A program made the translations under genes and the position numbers. 64,000 bases of DNA from CAIXZV01 sp963697365 (GTDB lineage: Bacteria > Chloroflexota > Limnocylindria > Limnocylindrales > CSP1-4), in NCBI GenBank assembly GCA_963697365.1, contig CAVONT010000014.1:62001-126000 (forward strand). The letters are read 5' to 3'. Shown here in pieces: positions 54,167 to 62,618 of this stretch. Within the stretch, counting starts at the first letter, position 1; each line of letters begins with the position of its first letter. The notes under the pieces were generated by a model. That model had not been told where the DNA came from. It worked only from the letters and a program-made list of their open reading frames with translations, and ran no database searches.

Positions 54167-55382
54167 ATGACTGCGCATACCGCGTCCCAGAGCGCGCTCG
54201 AGATCGAACGGGTCGAGGCCCACGCGGCCCACAACTACCACCCGTTGCCGGTGGTGCTGGCCACGGGCGAGGGTGCCTGGGTCACCGACGCCGACGGGCG
54301 CCGCTACCTGGACCTCCTCGCGGGCTACAGCGCGCTCAACTTCGGACACCGCCATCCGCGCCTGGTCGCCGCCGCGGAACGCCAGCTGGGCCGGCTCACG
54401 CTCACCAGCCGCGCCTTCCACAACGACCTCCTCGGTGTCTTCGCCGAGGAGCTCACCGCGCTGTGCGGCATGGACATGATGCTGCCGATGAACACGGGCG
54501 CCGAGGCCGTGGAGACCGCCCTCAAGATGGCCCGCAAGTGGGGCTACACGGTCAAGGGCGTGCCCCAGGACCAGGCGACGATCATCGTCATGGGCGGCAA
54601 CTTCCACGGCCGCACCACGACCATCGTCGGCTTCTCCGACGACGCGTCCGCCCGCGATGGGTTCGGCCCGTTCGCTCCCGGCTTCGTCCGGGTGCCGTAC
54701 GGCGATGCCGAAGCACTGGCGGCCGCGATCGACCCCACCACGGTCGGCGTCCTGGTGGAGCCGATCCAGGGCGAGGGTGGCGTCGTCATCCCTCCCGCGG
54801 GCTACCTGCGCGCCGTCCGCGACCTGTGCACGGCCAACAACGTCCTGATGCTGGCCGACGAGATCCAGTCCGGGCTGGGACGGGCAGGCACCACGTTCGC
54901 CTGCGACCACGAGGGCGTCGTCCCTGACGCGTACATCCTGGGCAAGGCGCTGGGCGGCGGCATCCTGCCGGTGTCCGCGGTCGTCGGCCCGCAAGGAGGT
55001 CATGGGCGTCTTCCACCCGGGCGAGCACGGGTCGACGTTCGGCGGCAACCCGCTCGCGTGCGCGGTCGGAATCGAGGTCGTCCGGATGCTGGCGACCGGC
55101 GAGTTCCAGACCCGGGCCCTGGAGCTGGGCGCCGAGCTCGAGGCGATGCTCCGGACGATCCCTGAGGACAAGGTGAGCGCCGTCCGCGTGCGCGGCCTGT
55201 GGGCCGGCATCGACGTCGTCGGGCGGAGCGGGCGGAGCGTTTGCGAGGGTCTCATGCGGCGCGGCGTCCTCGCCAAGGACACCCACGGATCAACGATCCG
55301 CATGGCGCCGCCGCTGGTCATCGAGCGCGATGACCTGGCCTGGGCCGTGGACCAGCTGCGCGCCGAGCTGCTCGAGGGCTGA
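54167..55382 (+). CDS. rocD: Ornithine aminotransferase, one frameshift
   Basis: Class III PLP aminotransferase, about 405 residues. Landmarks: NYHPLPVVLATGEGAWVTD, MNTGAEAVETALKMARKWGY, GNFHGRTTTIVGFSDD, EPIQGEGGVVIP, LADEIQSGLGR and YILGKALGGGILPVSA with the PLP Lys. The family specificity is strong for RocD. The frame breaks at 54985-54990, where GGCCCGCAAG has one C too many for V-G-R-K-E-V-M, then runs to LLEG. GAGG lies 5 nt before the ATG. Confidence 0.92.
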
Positions 55383-55469
55383 ACGGCGGGCCGGCAGCAC
55401 CATGCCGGCCTCGACGATGGCGGCTCGCTCCGCAAGTGTGGGCCGCCTGCGACGAGCGGCGCAGGCCGG

Positions 55470-56477
55470 CTACGTGATCGCGATCGGGCGCTCGATCGCT
55501 GCGTCCTTCATGAACTTGCGGTCCACCAGCACCCTGATGACATAGCGGTTCTCGAGCCCGGCACCGTCGAAGCTGGGTGGCACGCCTTCGGGGATCTGCA
55601 GATCGACACCGGCGCTGCCCGCCTTGACGGCGTCCCCGGTGGTCGCCGCCGACGCGAGGATGCCCTCGGTGGAGTTCGGAGCGTTCGTCCGGCGGTGGAG
55701 CTCGATCCGGGCGTTGCCGCCTGGCGCCTTCGGCCATGAAGCCTGCACCCGCAGCACGGTGCCCGGGCTCGCCGGCAGTGGTGTGCTGACGTGGATCGTG
55801 GCTCCCTCGCCGCAGTCGACCGTGTCCAGCAGCGCCATGCCTCCCTGCTTGCCGACGCCGGCCTTGATCAGGTCAGGATGCTGGGCCACCGGCAGGTGCA
55901 GGGCGAGGAAGGCGTCGTCGCCCATCGAGATGTCCCAGCGGACGTCGAGCGCCCACGCGACGATGGCCTCACCGAGGTGCGCGCTCGGCGGACCGAGACG
56001 CGGTGCGGGCACCAGGAACCTGGTCTCGAACACCTGCCCGGGAGCCATGATCGCGGGTACGACCGGCTCGATGTAGGCGTCGTCGGTGAAGAGCTCGCCG
56101 TTCGCCTCCACCCAGCGCTCGGTCCGGGTCGTGTCGTCGTCGATCCGGTGCTCCTTGCTCCGCTGCTGCTCGACGAGCCGCAGGCCGACCAGGCGGAGCG
56201 CGGCCGATCGCGCCGCGATCGGCTTGAGCGCCTGGATCCGCAGGGTTCCCTCGATCCCGTCGCCAACGCGCGCCGGCCCGTCGAGGACGATCTGGCCGGT
56301 GACGTGGTCCGTGGACGGCCTGAGCAGATCCTCGGGCCGGACATGGTGCAGGGGGTGCGAGCCCTCGGGCCCAGCGAGCCGCGTCCCGTTCAGCGCGTCG
56401 AATGGCTCCGGGCAGGAGCCCTCGTGCATTGTGAACCCGGGGCCGAACCCGGCACCTCCGAAGGAGATCGAGACCAT
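55470..56477 (-). CDS. Probable arrestin-like beta-sandwich protein
   Basis: 335 residues with no signal or TM. Alternating beta-strand pattern, with VTGQIVLDGPARVGDGIEGT, ALRLVGLRLVEQQRSKEH and MAPGQVFETRFLVPAP reminiscent of arrestin/Spo0M-like domains in bacteria; the second half may repeat the fold. The assignment is tentative. AGGGGAGG precedes the ATG by about 6 nt, a strong ribosome-binding site. It is the last gene of VOC-synthetase-arrestin, 26 nt after the synthetase. Confidence 0.6.
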   Translation of the reverse strand: MVSISFGGAGFGPGFTMHEGSCPEPFDALNGTRLAGPEGSHPLHHVRPEDLLRPSTDHVTGQIVLDGPARVGDGIEGTLRIQALKPIAARSAALRLVGLRLVEQQRSKEHRIDDDTTRTERWVEANGELFTDDAYIEPVVPAIMAPGQVFETRFLVPAPRLGPPSAHLGEAIVAWALDVRWDISMGDDAFLALHLPVAQHPDLIKAGVGKQGGMALLDTVDCGEGATIHVSTPLPASPGTVLRVQASWPKAPGGNARIELHRRTNAPNSTEGILASAATTGDAVKAGSAGVDLQIPEGVPPSFDGAGLENRYVIRVLVDRKFMKDAAIERPIAIT

Positions 56478-56503
56478 GTGTTCCTCCCCTGCGGCCAGGC
56501 TCC

Positions 56504-58135
56504 CTACCGGGTGAGCGCTCCGCCGGCGAGGCGGGTGCCCACCGGTCCGCGGCGCACCTTGCGGGTATGCGTGCGCGGGTAGTCGGCCTCGGGCCAGGCG
56601 ATACGTCCTGCGATCTTCTGGTGCGGGGCGAGACGCGCGTTCGCGGCCTTCGTCGCCGCCGTCAGCGCCGCCTGCTCGTCGGCCGGCTGGATGCTGAATG
56701 CGGCACCCGGCCGATAGGCGAACGCGATGGTGCCAGGGCTGTGCTCGAAGACCACCGGCTCCACCAGGCCATTGGCCATCAGCTCGGCCTCGACGTCCTC
56801 GGGATGCACCTTCATGCCGTTGGGCATCGCGAACATCGCCCGCGCACGACCGATCAGGCGGAACGACCCGTCCGATGCCATCTCGCCCATGTCGCCGGTG
56901 CGGTACCAGCCGTCGGGCGTGAAGGCCTGGGCATTCGCCTCGGGATCCTCCCAGTAGCCCCCGAACACGGACGGGCCCCTCACAAGGATCTCCTCGTCCG
57001 GCCCGATCCGAACCTCGAGCGGCGGCAGCGGCCAGCCGATGCGGCCCGGCGGCGTGACGCCGATGAAGTTGGTCGTCACGAGGCCGGCCTCCGTGGAGCC
57101 GTACCCCTGCACGACCTCGATGCCGAGGGCCTCCCACGACCGCTGGAGCAGCGGCGGCAGGTGGGCTGCACTGCACATGAGCAGCCGCAGTTCGCCGCCG
57201 AGTGCCTCGTGCACCCGCTTGAACAGCTTGCGGCGCAGGCCCTGGGGCAGGTACGGCGCGATCGACAGCGCCCGGTTGAACTGCTTGGTCCGCCCGTTCT
57301 TCTCCGCCTCGCGCCGGATCGCCGCGAGGAGGAGCTCCAGGACCTGCGGCACGACGATGAGCGCGGTGGCCCGGTGCTCGCGGATCGCCGCGGCGATCAG
57401 GTCCGGGCGCAGCGTGGCGATGTACTCGGTCTCCGCGCCCGCCGCAGCCGCGTAGATCAGGCCCGCAACCTGCTCCATGATGTGCGACAGCGGCAGGATC
57501 GAGACCATGCGGTTCTCGCCGGCCGGGATCGTCGCCAGGCAACGACGCGTTGAGGCGATGAGCACCTTCTGGTCCAGGACGGCACCCTTGGGCGATGCCG
57601 TCGATCCCGAGGTGTACAGGATCTCGATCGGCTCCGACGGTCCGGCCGGCACCCGGGCCGCGAGGGCGGCCGCCTGCTCGGGCGTGGGCGGGTCGATGAG
57701 GTCGTCAAGGTCGATGACGGGCAGCGAGGCGAGGCGAGGGCTCGTCGCAGGCTCGATCGTGGCGCCAGTGCCCAGCAGGAACGCGGAGGCCGCGGTGCGC
57801 TCCCAGATCCGCTCGATCGTGTCGGGCGTCATGCGGATGTCGAGCGGGATGAGGATCACGTTGGCGCGGGCCGCCGCGAAGATGGCCGCCGCGTACTGCG
57901 GACCGGGCGAGCCCTGGATGAACACGAGCTGGCGGGGCTGCAGGGCCTGGGCCAGCCGTGCGGCTGCGTTGTCGACGGCGACACCGAACTCCCGGAAGGT
58001 GAGCGACGCCTGGCGGGACGTCGACGTCCGCACCCCGAGGAAGAGACGGTCGGGATGCCGGCCGATGGCCTCCGCCAGCAGGGCGGTGATGGTGTCTGGC
58101 AGCTCCGGGATCGGGAACGGGCGCGGCGTGGCCAT
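56504..58135 (-). CDS. AMP-forming long-chain acyl-CoA synthetase
   Basis: 543 residues, intact. ANL motifs: ILYTSGSTASPKGAVL (P-loop), QGYGSTEAGLV (A5), WYRTGDMGEM (A7) and the C-domain Lys in YPRTHTRKVRRGP. It is a paralogue of the synthetase part of the fused gene at 37.7-40.2 kb but lacks the carrier and acyltransferase domains. Likely activates fatty acids. The ATG shares one base with the VOC gene's stop (TGATG). Confidence 0.88.
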   Translation of the reverse strand: MATPRPFPIPELPDTITALLAEAIGRHPDRLFLGVRTSTSRQASLTFREFGVAVDNAAARLAQALQPRQLVFIQGSPGPQYAAAIFAAARANVILIPLDIRMTPDTIERIWERTAASAFLLGTGATIEPATSPRLASLPVIDLDDLIDPPTPEQAAALAARVPAGPSEPIEILYTSGSTASPKGAVLDQKVLIASTRRCLATIPAGENRMVSILPLSHIMEQVAGLIYAAAAGAETEYIATLRPDLIAAAIREHRATALIVVPQVLELLLAAIRREAEKNGRTKQFNRALSIAPYLPQGLRRKLFKRVHEALGGELRLLMCSAAHLPPLLQRSWEALGIEVVQGYGSTEAGLVTTNFIGVTPPGRIGWPLPPLEVRIGPDEEILVRGPSVFGGYWEDPEANAQAFTPDGWYRTGDMGEMASDGSFRLIGRARAMFAMPNGMKVHPEDVEAELMANGLVEPVVFEHSPGTIAFAYRPGAAFSIQPADEQAALTAATKAANARLAPHQKIAGRIAWPEADYPRTHTRKVRRGPVGTRLAGGALTR

Positions 58136-58620
58136 CAGGCGCCCGTGCTCTCGTAGGCGGCCCGGATGGCCTCGATGTCGAGTCGCTGCATCGTCAACAT
58201 GACCTCCATGGCGCGCCGTGCGCCGTCCGGATCAGGGCCTCCGAGGTAGTCGCCCAACTGCTTTGGCACGACCTGCCACGACAGGCCGTACCGATCCTTG
58301 AGCCAGCCGCACATCGAGTGCTCCCCTCCCCCGGCAACCAGCGCCTCCCAGTAGTAGTCGGCCTCTGCCTGATCGGCGCAGGTGATCTCGAAGGACACCG
58401 CCTCGCTGAACGTGAACTGCGGCCCGCCGTTGATGCCGGTGAACGGCATCCCGCAGATCGTGAAGCTCGCAAGGAGGACGTCGCCCTCGCGCGTGCTCGG
58501 ATTGGCGGCGGGCGAGCGCACGACGGAGTTGACCGCGCCTTCGGGAAAGACGGAGGCATAGAAGGCCGCCGCCTCCTCGGCGTTGCCGTCGAACCACAGG
58601 TTCGGGGTGATGGTGGGCAC
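58135..58620 (-). CDS. VOC-superfamily protein, PhnB-like
   Basis: 161 residues from GTG 58620 (VPTITPNLWFDGNAEEAAAF). The PhnB-like glyoxalase/bleomycin-resistance fold: AFYASVFPEGAVNSVVRS, SFEITCADQAEADYYWEALV, KDRYGLSWQVVPKQLGDYL. Metal-ligand and substrate are unknown. AGGAG lies 8 nt upstream. First gene of a three-gene unit. Confidence 0.87.
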   Translation of the reverse strand: MPTITPNLWFDGNAEEAAAFYASVFPEGAVNSVVRSPAANPSTREGDVLLASFTICGMPFTGINGGPQFTFSEAVSFEITCADQAEADYYWEALVAGGGEHSMCGWLKDRYGLSWQVVPKQLGDYLGGPDPDGARRAMEVMLTMQRLDIEAIRAAYESTGA

Positions 58621-58760
58621 GGTCGAGACTCCTGGATGGCCCGTGGGACGGGTGGGCTGAGGCCGGAGACCGGCTGGGTGCGCAGCGCGTGCACGTAGCG
58701 TCGGTCCTGCGGCCTGTCCGGTCAAGAGGCGGGCGAGCACCCTGGGACGCCGACGCGTAC

Positions 58761-59426
58761 TCAGCCGTCGGCCTCGAGGTAGGCGAGCACTGCCAGCACG
58801 CGCCGGTGATCGGTCTTGCCATCAGGCAGCTCGAGCTTGGCGATGATGCTGCTGATGTGCTTCTCGGCGGCGCCCTCCGTGATCGACAGAGCCGAGGCGA
58901 TGCCGGCGTTCGTCCGGCCTTCGGCCATGATCTCGAGGACCTCGCGCTCGCGGGGCGTCAGCCCGGCCAGCCGGTCGTCCCGGCGGCGGCGCACCATCAG
59001 CTGGGCGACCACCTCTGGATCCAGGGCCGTGCCTCCGGACGCCACGCGCCGCAGGGCGTCGAGGAAGTCGCGCACATCGGCGACGCGGTCCTTGAGCAGG
59101 TAGCCGACACCACCCGCGCGATCTGCCAGCAGCTCGCTCGCGTACTGGCGCTCGACGTACTGCGACAGCACGAGGATCGGGGTGCCCGGCACAAGCCGGC
59201 GTGCCTCGAGTGACGCGCGCAGGCCTTCATCGCGCTGGGACGGCGGCATCCGGACGTCGACGACAGACACGTCCGGCCGATGGCGCTGGACGGCGGCCAC
59301 CAGCGAAGGGCCATCGCCAACCTTCTCGAGCACTGTGCCCCCGGACTCCTCGATGAGTCGCGCGAGGCCCTCACGGAGGAGGACGGAATCCTCGGCGATC
59401 ACGACGCGCAGGTCAGTCCTGTCCAT
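58761..59426 (-). CDS. NarL/LuxR-type response regulator
   Basis: 221 residues. The receiver domain has acidic EDS (11-13), phosphoacceptor Asp57 in VVDVRMPP, and the conserved Lys in GYLLKDRV. The GerE-type HTH is LTPREREVLEIMAEGRTNAG with SITEGAAEKHISSIIAKLEL. It diverges from its kinase across 129 nt that holds a perfect palindrome. It should act as a dimeric activator or repressor when phosphorylated. Confidence 0.94.
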   Translation of the reverse strand: MDRTDLRVVIAEDSVLLREGLARLIEESGGTVLEKVGDGPSLVAAVQRHRPDVSVVDVRMPPSQRDEGLRASLEARRLVPGTPILVLSQYVERQYASELLADRAGGVGYLLKDRVADVRDFLDALRRVASGGTALDPEVVAQLMVRRRRDDRLAGLTPREREVLEIMAEGRTNAGIASALSITEGAAEKHISSIIAKLELPDGKTDHRRVLAVLAYLEADG

Positions 59427-59505
59427 GTGTCGATCATGCCGCATCCGGAGGGTGGGGGTAGCCCCACCCCGAAGACGCCCGCCACCCGGCTGGCCGCAGC
59501 GTGGT

Positions 59506-59523
59506 GATGACCATACGGTCATC
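59506..59523. promoter_or_regulatory. Perfect palindrome GATGACC-atac-GGTCATC between the RR and kinase genes
   Basis: A 7-bp perfect inverted repeat with 4-nt spacer, 32 nt before the kinase ATG and about 80 nt upstream of the regulator start. It resembles DesR/LiaR-type sites (ATGAC...GTCAT), so autoregulation by the NarL-type regulator is likely. Not tested. Confidence 0.65.
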
Positions 59524-59555
59524 GCAGGAGTGAGACTGCCCCCCGAGGAGCCGCG

Positions 59556-61061
59556 ATGACCCCTGATGACACCACCCCGCTCCGCGTCCCGATCACGGGA
59601 GGCGGCCCCGACGCCACGCCGGCGGTGGTACGGTCGGACCCCATGGTCAGCATGCCGCCCCCCGCTCCGGCAGCGCCGCCGCCTCCTGCCCCGGACCTCG
59701 CGTCGGCCGCGAAGCCGGCGCCCCAGGGCACGCAGCCGGCGGCGACCAGGCGTGGCCGGCATCCGATCGTCGCCTTCCTGCGCTCCCCCATCGAGAGCGC
59801 CTCGTGGTGGGCGCTGCTCACGGTCCTGCTCGGCTTCCTCGTCGCGATCACCTCGTTCGCCGTCGTCTCCACGCTCTTCTCCACGGGTGGCTCGCTGCTC
59901 TTCGTACTGATCGGCATCCCGGTGATCGCGGTCGGCCTCGAGGCGGCCCGTGCCTTCGCCCGCGCGGAGCGCTGGCGCATGACGCTCGTGGACCGGCGAC
60001 CGCTGCTCGCCCACCCGTACCGGCCGGTTGACTGGTCGCCACGCGCGCCGTACGGGGCCTGGCTGCGGCAATGGGCCGAGGGGACGTTCCTCGATCCGTC
60101 GCGCTGGCTCGATGTCGCCTACGCCGTCATCGCGCTTCCCCTGGCCCTGGTCGAACTGGTCGTCGCGGTGACCCTCTGGACGATGGCCCTCGGGTTCATC
60201 CTCGCGCCGCTGGTCTTCGGCCTCTTCGCCTGGGCAGGCTTCGAGCCGGTCGTCTACCCGGGCTCGTTGCGGCTGGACGCGCCCGCGGCCGTGGGCCTGA
60301 GCCTCCTCATCGGCCTCGTCCTGCTGCCGATCGCGGCGTCCGTCACCCGTGGTCTCGCCATCCTGCACCGCGCCGTGGTCCAGGGCCTGCTGTGCGTCGA
60401 CCCCTCCGACGCCCTTCGCCGCGATGTCGCACGACTGCGGGACAGCCGTGCCGCCACCATCGAACTGGAGGCCACCGAGCTGCGCCGCATCGAGCGGGAC
60501 ATCCACGACGGCGCCCAGCAGCGGCTGGTCAAGCTCGCGATCGACCTGTCGCTCGCGGAGGAGAGGCTGGCCACCAACCCCGATGGCGCCCGCGCGCTGA
60601 TCGTCGAGTCACGGGACCAGGCCCGCCTCGCGCTCGCCGAGCTGCGGGAGGTCCTGCGAGGTGCGGCGCCCGCCATCCTCGCGGATCGCGGGCTCACGGC
60701 GGCCCTCGCGGCGGTGGCCGGACGATCCCCGGTGCCCGCGTTCGTGGACAGCAGCCTCGCCGCCAACGAGCGCCTCCCCAACGCCGTTGAGCGGACGGCC
60801 TACTACGTGGTCACCGAGGCGCTCGCGAACGTCGCCAAGCACGCTGGCGCCGCGCGCTGCGACGTGCTGGTGCGGCTTGTGCCGGGCTACCTGATGGTCG
60901 AGGTGCGCGACGACGGGCGCGGCAACGCGGCCCTGGTCGACGGTGGCGGCCTCGCCGGCCTCCGGGATCGCGTTGGAGCGCTCGACGGTCGCCTGGACAT
61001 CGTCAGCCCGGCGGGTGGTCCCACCCTCGTGCGGGCCTGGATCCCCGTGCCGGCGGCCTGA
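59556..61061 (+). CDS. Sensor histidine kinase, NarL-partner type
   Basis: 501 residues. A Pro/Ala-rich N-terminus, then about five TM helices (two pairs around 85-135 and 188-230, one near 245-265) with little extracellular loop, so it is an intramembrane sensor. HisKA_3 has the phosphoacceptor His317 in ERDIHDGAQQRL; HATPase_c has EALANVAKHAG (N box) and DDGRGNAALVDGGGLAGL (G boxes). GAGGAG is just upstream. Stimulus unknown, possibly membrane state. Confidence 0.92.
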   Translation: MTPDDTTPLRVPITGGGPDATPAVVRSDPMVSMPPPAPAAPPPPAPDLASAAKPAPQGTQPAATRRGRHPIVAFLRSPIESASWWALLTVLLGFLVAITSFAVVSTLFSTGGSLLFVLIGIPVIAVGLEAARAFARAERWRMTLVDRRPLLAHPYRPVDWSPRAPYGAWLRQWAEGTFLDPSRWLDVAYAVIALPLALVELVVAVTLWTMALGFILAPLVFGLFAWAGFEPVVYPGSLRLDAPAAVGLSLLIGLVLLPIAASVTRGLAILHRAVVQGLLCVDPSDALRRDVARLRDSRAATIELEATELRRIERDIHDGAQQRLVKLAIDLSLAEERLATNPDGARALIVESRDQARLALAELREVLRGAAPAILADRGLTAALAAVAGRSPVPAFVDSSLAANERLPNAVERTAYYVVTEALANVAKHAGAARCDVLVRLVPGYLMVEVRDDGRGNAALVDGGGLAGLRDRVGALDGRLDIVSPAGGPTLVRAWIPVPAA

Positions 61062-62587
61062 CCGGACGCCCGGCCGCCTGCTACACTGCGAACATCTGTT
61101 CGATATGGAGGCGCGGCGGCATGGCGGACTGGCTGGTGGCGGTCTCGATGGATCCGAGGCGGTTCCCGGTGGTCGATCACCGGCATCCAAACGGCACCCT
61201 GCGGGCTGTCCGTGAGCGCACCCCGCAGGTCGCCCAGGACGCCCAGGGCAGGCGCCTGGAGACCTGGATGTACGTGTGCGCGTGCGGCGAGGTCTATCCC
61301 TGGGAGCGCCGCGGCGCCTGACGGGCCACCCGGCGCAGCCCGGCGTGGCGTCACTCCGCCTGTGTGCTCGCCCTGATACCGCTCCATCAGGTCCGTGTAG
61401 GCCGGCAGTCCCCGCTCGTAGCCGATCGCCCAGAACCCGGCGCCCGCCAGGCCGCGCTCGTCGACCAGTGCCAGCTTGGCCTCCAGCGTCGTCGGCGAGT
61501 CCACGTAGACCGCCTTCCACGTCCGATCGGCACCCGCGCCCGCGCTCGCGCTCGGTCCCGCTGATGGCGCTCCAATCGTCCCATCGGAGCCCACGAAGTA
61601 CACCTCCACCTGCTCCACCTCGTCACGCTCGGGCACGGCCTCGGGATCCAGGAGCAGGTCGAGGTTGCGGCGCAGGATCCACGAGGCACCCCGGCCCGTG
61701 CTCGGCGCCCCGACGGCCGGTCCCGCCACCGGCCAGATCACCCCGTACAGCGGCAGGCCCAGCAGGGTGCGCTCGGGCGGGACCCCCAGCGCCTGGTACA
61801 GGTCGAGCGAGGAGCGCAGCGAGGGCGACCCGCCATCGCTCCGGTCGAGTGGCGAGCTGGCCCCCGGGTTCGACCGGCCTGTCCGGTAGTCGTAGCCCAT
61901 GAGGAAGATCCGATCCGCGCCCGCCTGGGCGGCTGCCGCGGCCATGGCCGCTCCAAGGGCGCCCGCACCGGTCGCCGCCGACACCTGGTCCGCAGGGTCG
62001 GCGGCCAGCACTGCCGCCCGCACGTCCTCCACGAAGGCGCCGTAGGCCGGCACGAGCATGGGATCGAGCGCCTCGACGTCGACGTTGATCCCGTCGAGAC
62101 CGAGCTCCGTCACCAGGCCCACGAGCGATGCCGTGACGGCCGCCTGCAGCGTCTCGCTCCCGAGGAGCTTGCGGTTCCGGCTCTCCCCGAAGCTCGAGTA
62201 CACGAGCTCCACGCGGACACCCCGCTCCTGCGCCTCACGGATCACCTGGCGCCCGGTCGCGCCGGTGATCGCCTGGTAGCCCTTCGCGTCGCGCAGCGCG
62301 CCCTTGCCCGTGTGCGTGACGCTGAACAGGCCGATCGTCGTGAGCGGTGTCGCAGCGAGATGCGCAGCGATCGTGTCGTCCATCTCCCAGTAGGGCACGA
62401 ACCCGTAGAGCTCGTGGCTGGAGGCCGGCGGCGGCCCGGAGGGCGGGGCGGCCGTCATGCCAGCGCTCGGGCTGCCTGACGCCAGGCCTGCCGGCGTCGG
62501 CGACGTCGAGGGGGCCGGGTCGCATGCCGTGACCAGCAGGACAACGGCCAGCGCTGCCACCAGGCCGAGAGGACGGGAACGAGTCAC
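60887..62587 (-). CDS. GH18-like lipoprotein (glycoside hydrolase family 18 fold)
   Basis: Lipoprotein signal VTRSRPLGLVAALAVVLLVTAC with the lipobox Cys, a Pro/Ser linker, then a TIM barrel: GFVPYWEMDDTIAAHL, GLDGINVDVEALDP (the DxxDxxE slot reads DGINVDVEA, with Asp/Asp/Glu), FLMGYDYRTG and GFWAIGYERG. Related spore/wall glycosidases cut peptidoglycan or chitin. Start GTG 62587 is preferred to ATG 62638, which overlaps the ABC gene. The fold ends near 61360; the open frame then runs 155 codons antisense to two other genes and is doubtful (a TGA one frame over at 61351-61353). Confidence 0.78.
   Translation of the reverse strand: MTRSRPLGLVAALAVVLLVTACDPAPSTSPTPAGLASGSPSAGMTAAPPSGPPPASSHELYGFVPYWEMDDTIAAHLAATPLTTIGLFSVTHTGKGALRDAKGYQAITGATGRQVIREAQERGVRVELVYSSFGESRNRKLLGSETLQAAVTASLVGLVTELGLDGINVDVEALDPMLVPAYGAFVEDVRAAVLAADPADQVSAATGAGALGAAMAAAAAQAGADRIFLMGYDYRTGRSNPGASSPLDRSDGGSPSLRSSLDLYQALGVPPERTLLGLPLYGVIWPVAGPAVGAPSTGRGASWILRRNLDLLLDPEAVPERDEVEQVEVYFVGSDGTIGAPSAGPSASAGAGADRTWKAVYVDSPTTLEAKLALVDERGLAGAGFWAIGYERGLPAYTDLMERYQGEHTGGVTPRRAAPGGPSGAAALPGIDLAARAHVHPGLQAPALGVLGDLRGALTDSPQGAVWMPVIDHREPPRIHRDRHQPVRHAAAPPYRTDVRSVAGGRASGQAAGTGIQARTRVGPPAGLTMSRRPSSAPTRSRRPARPPPSTRAALPRPSSRTSTIR
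61089..61102. promoter_or_regulatory. Perfect LexA/SOS-type box
   Basis: CGAAC-ATCT-GTTCG matches the Gram-positive LexA consensus exactly. A -10 TACACT (61082-61087) precedes it, so a bound repressor would cover the transcription start. GGAGG at 61107-61111 follows. The 18 bases from GAACATCTGTTC to GATATGG are the same as at ruvB except one. Confidence 0.78.
61121..61321 (+). CDS. SOS-box-controlled 66-residue protein
   Basis: MADWLVAVSMDPRRFPVVDH to a C-terminal YVCACGEVYPWERRGA. It has two Cys as CxC (53, 55) and two His (20, 22), which could form one metal site. No known family recognised. GGAGG lies 9 nt before the ATG, and a perfect LexA-type box with its own -10 precedes it. The open frame of the GH18 tail runs antisense across it; the regulatory evidence favours this gene as the real one. 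Confidence 0.7.
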   Translation: MADWLVAVSMDPRRFPVVDHRHPNGTLRAVRERTPQVAQDAQGRRLETWMYVCACGEVYPWERRGA

Positions 62588-62618
62588 CCGGAGAGCCTGC
62601 GCCCGATCGACCGACCGG

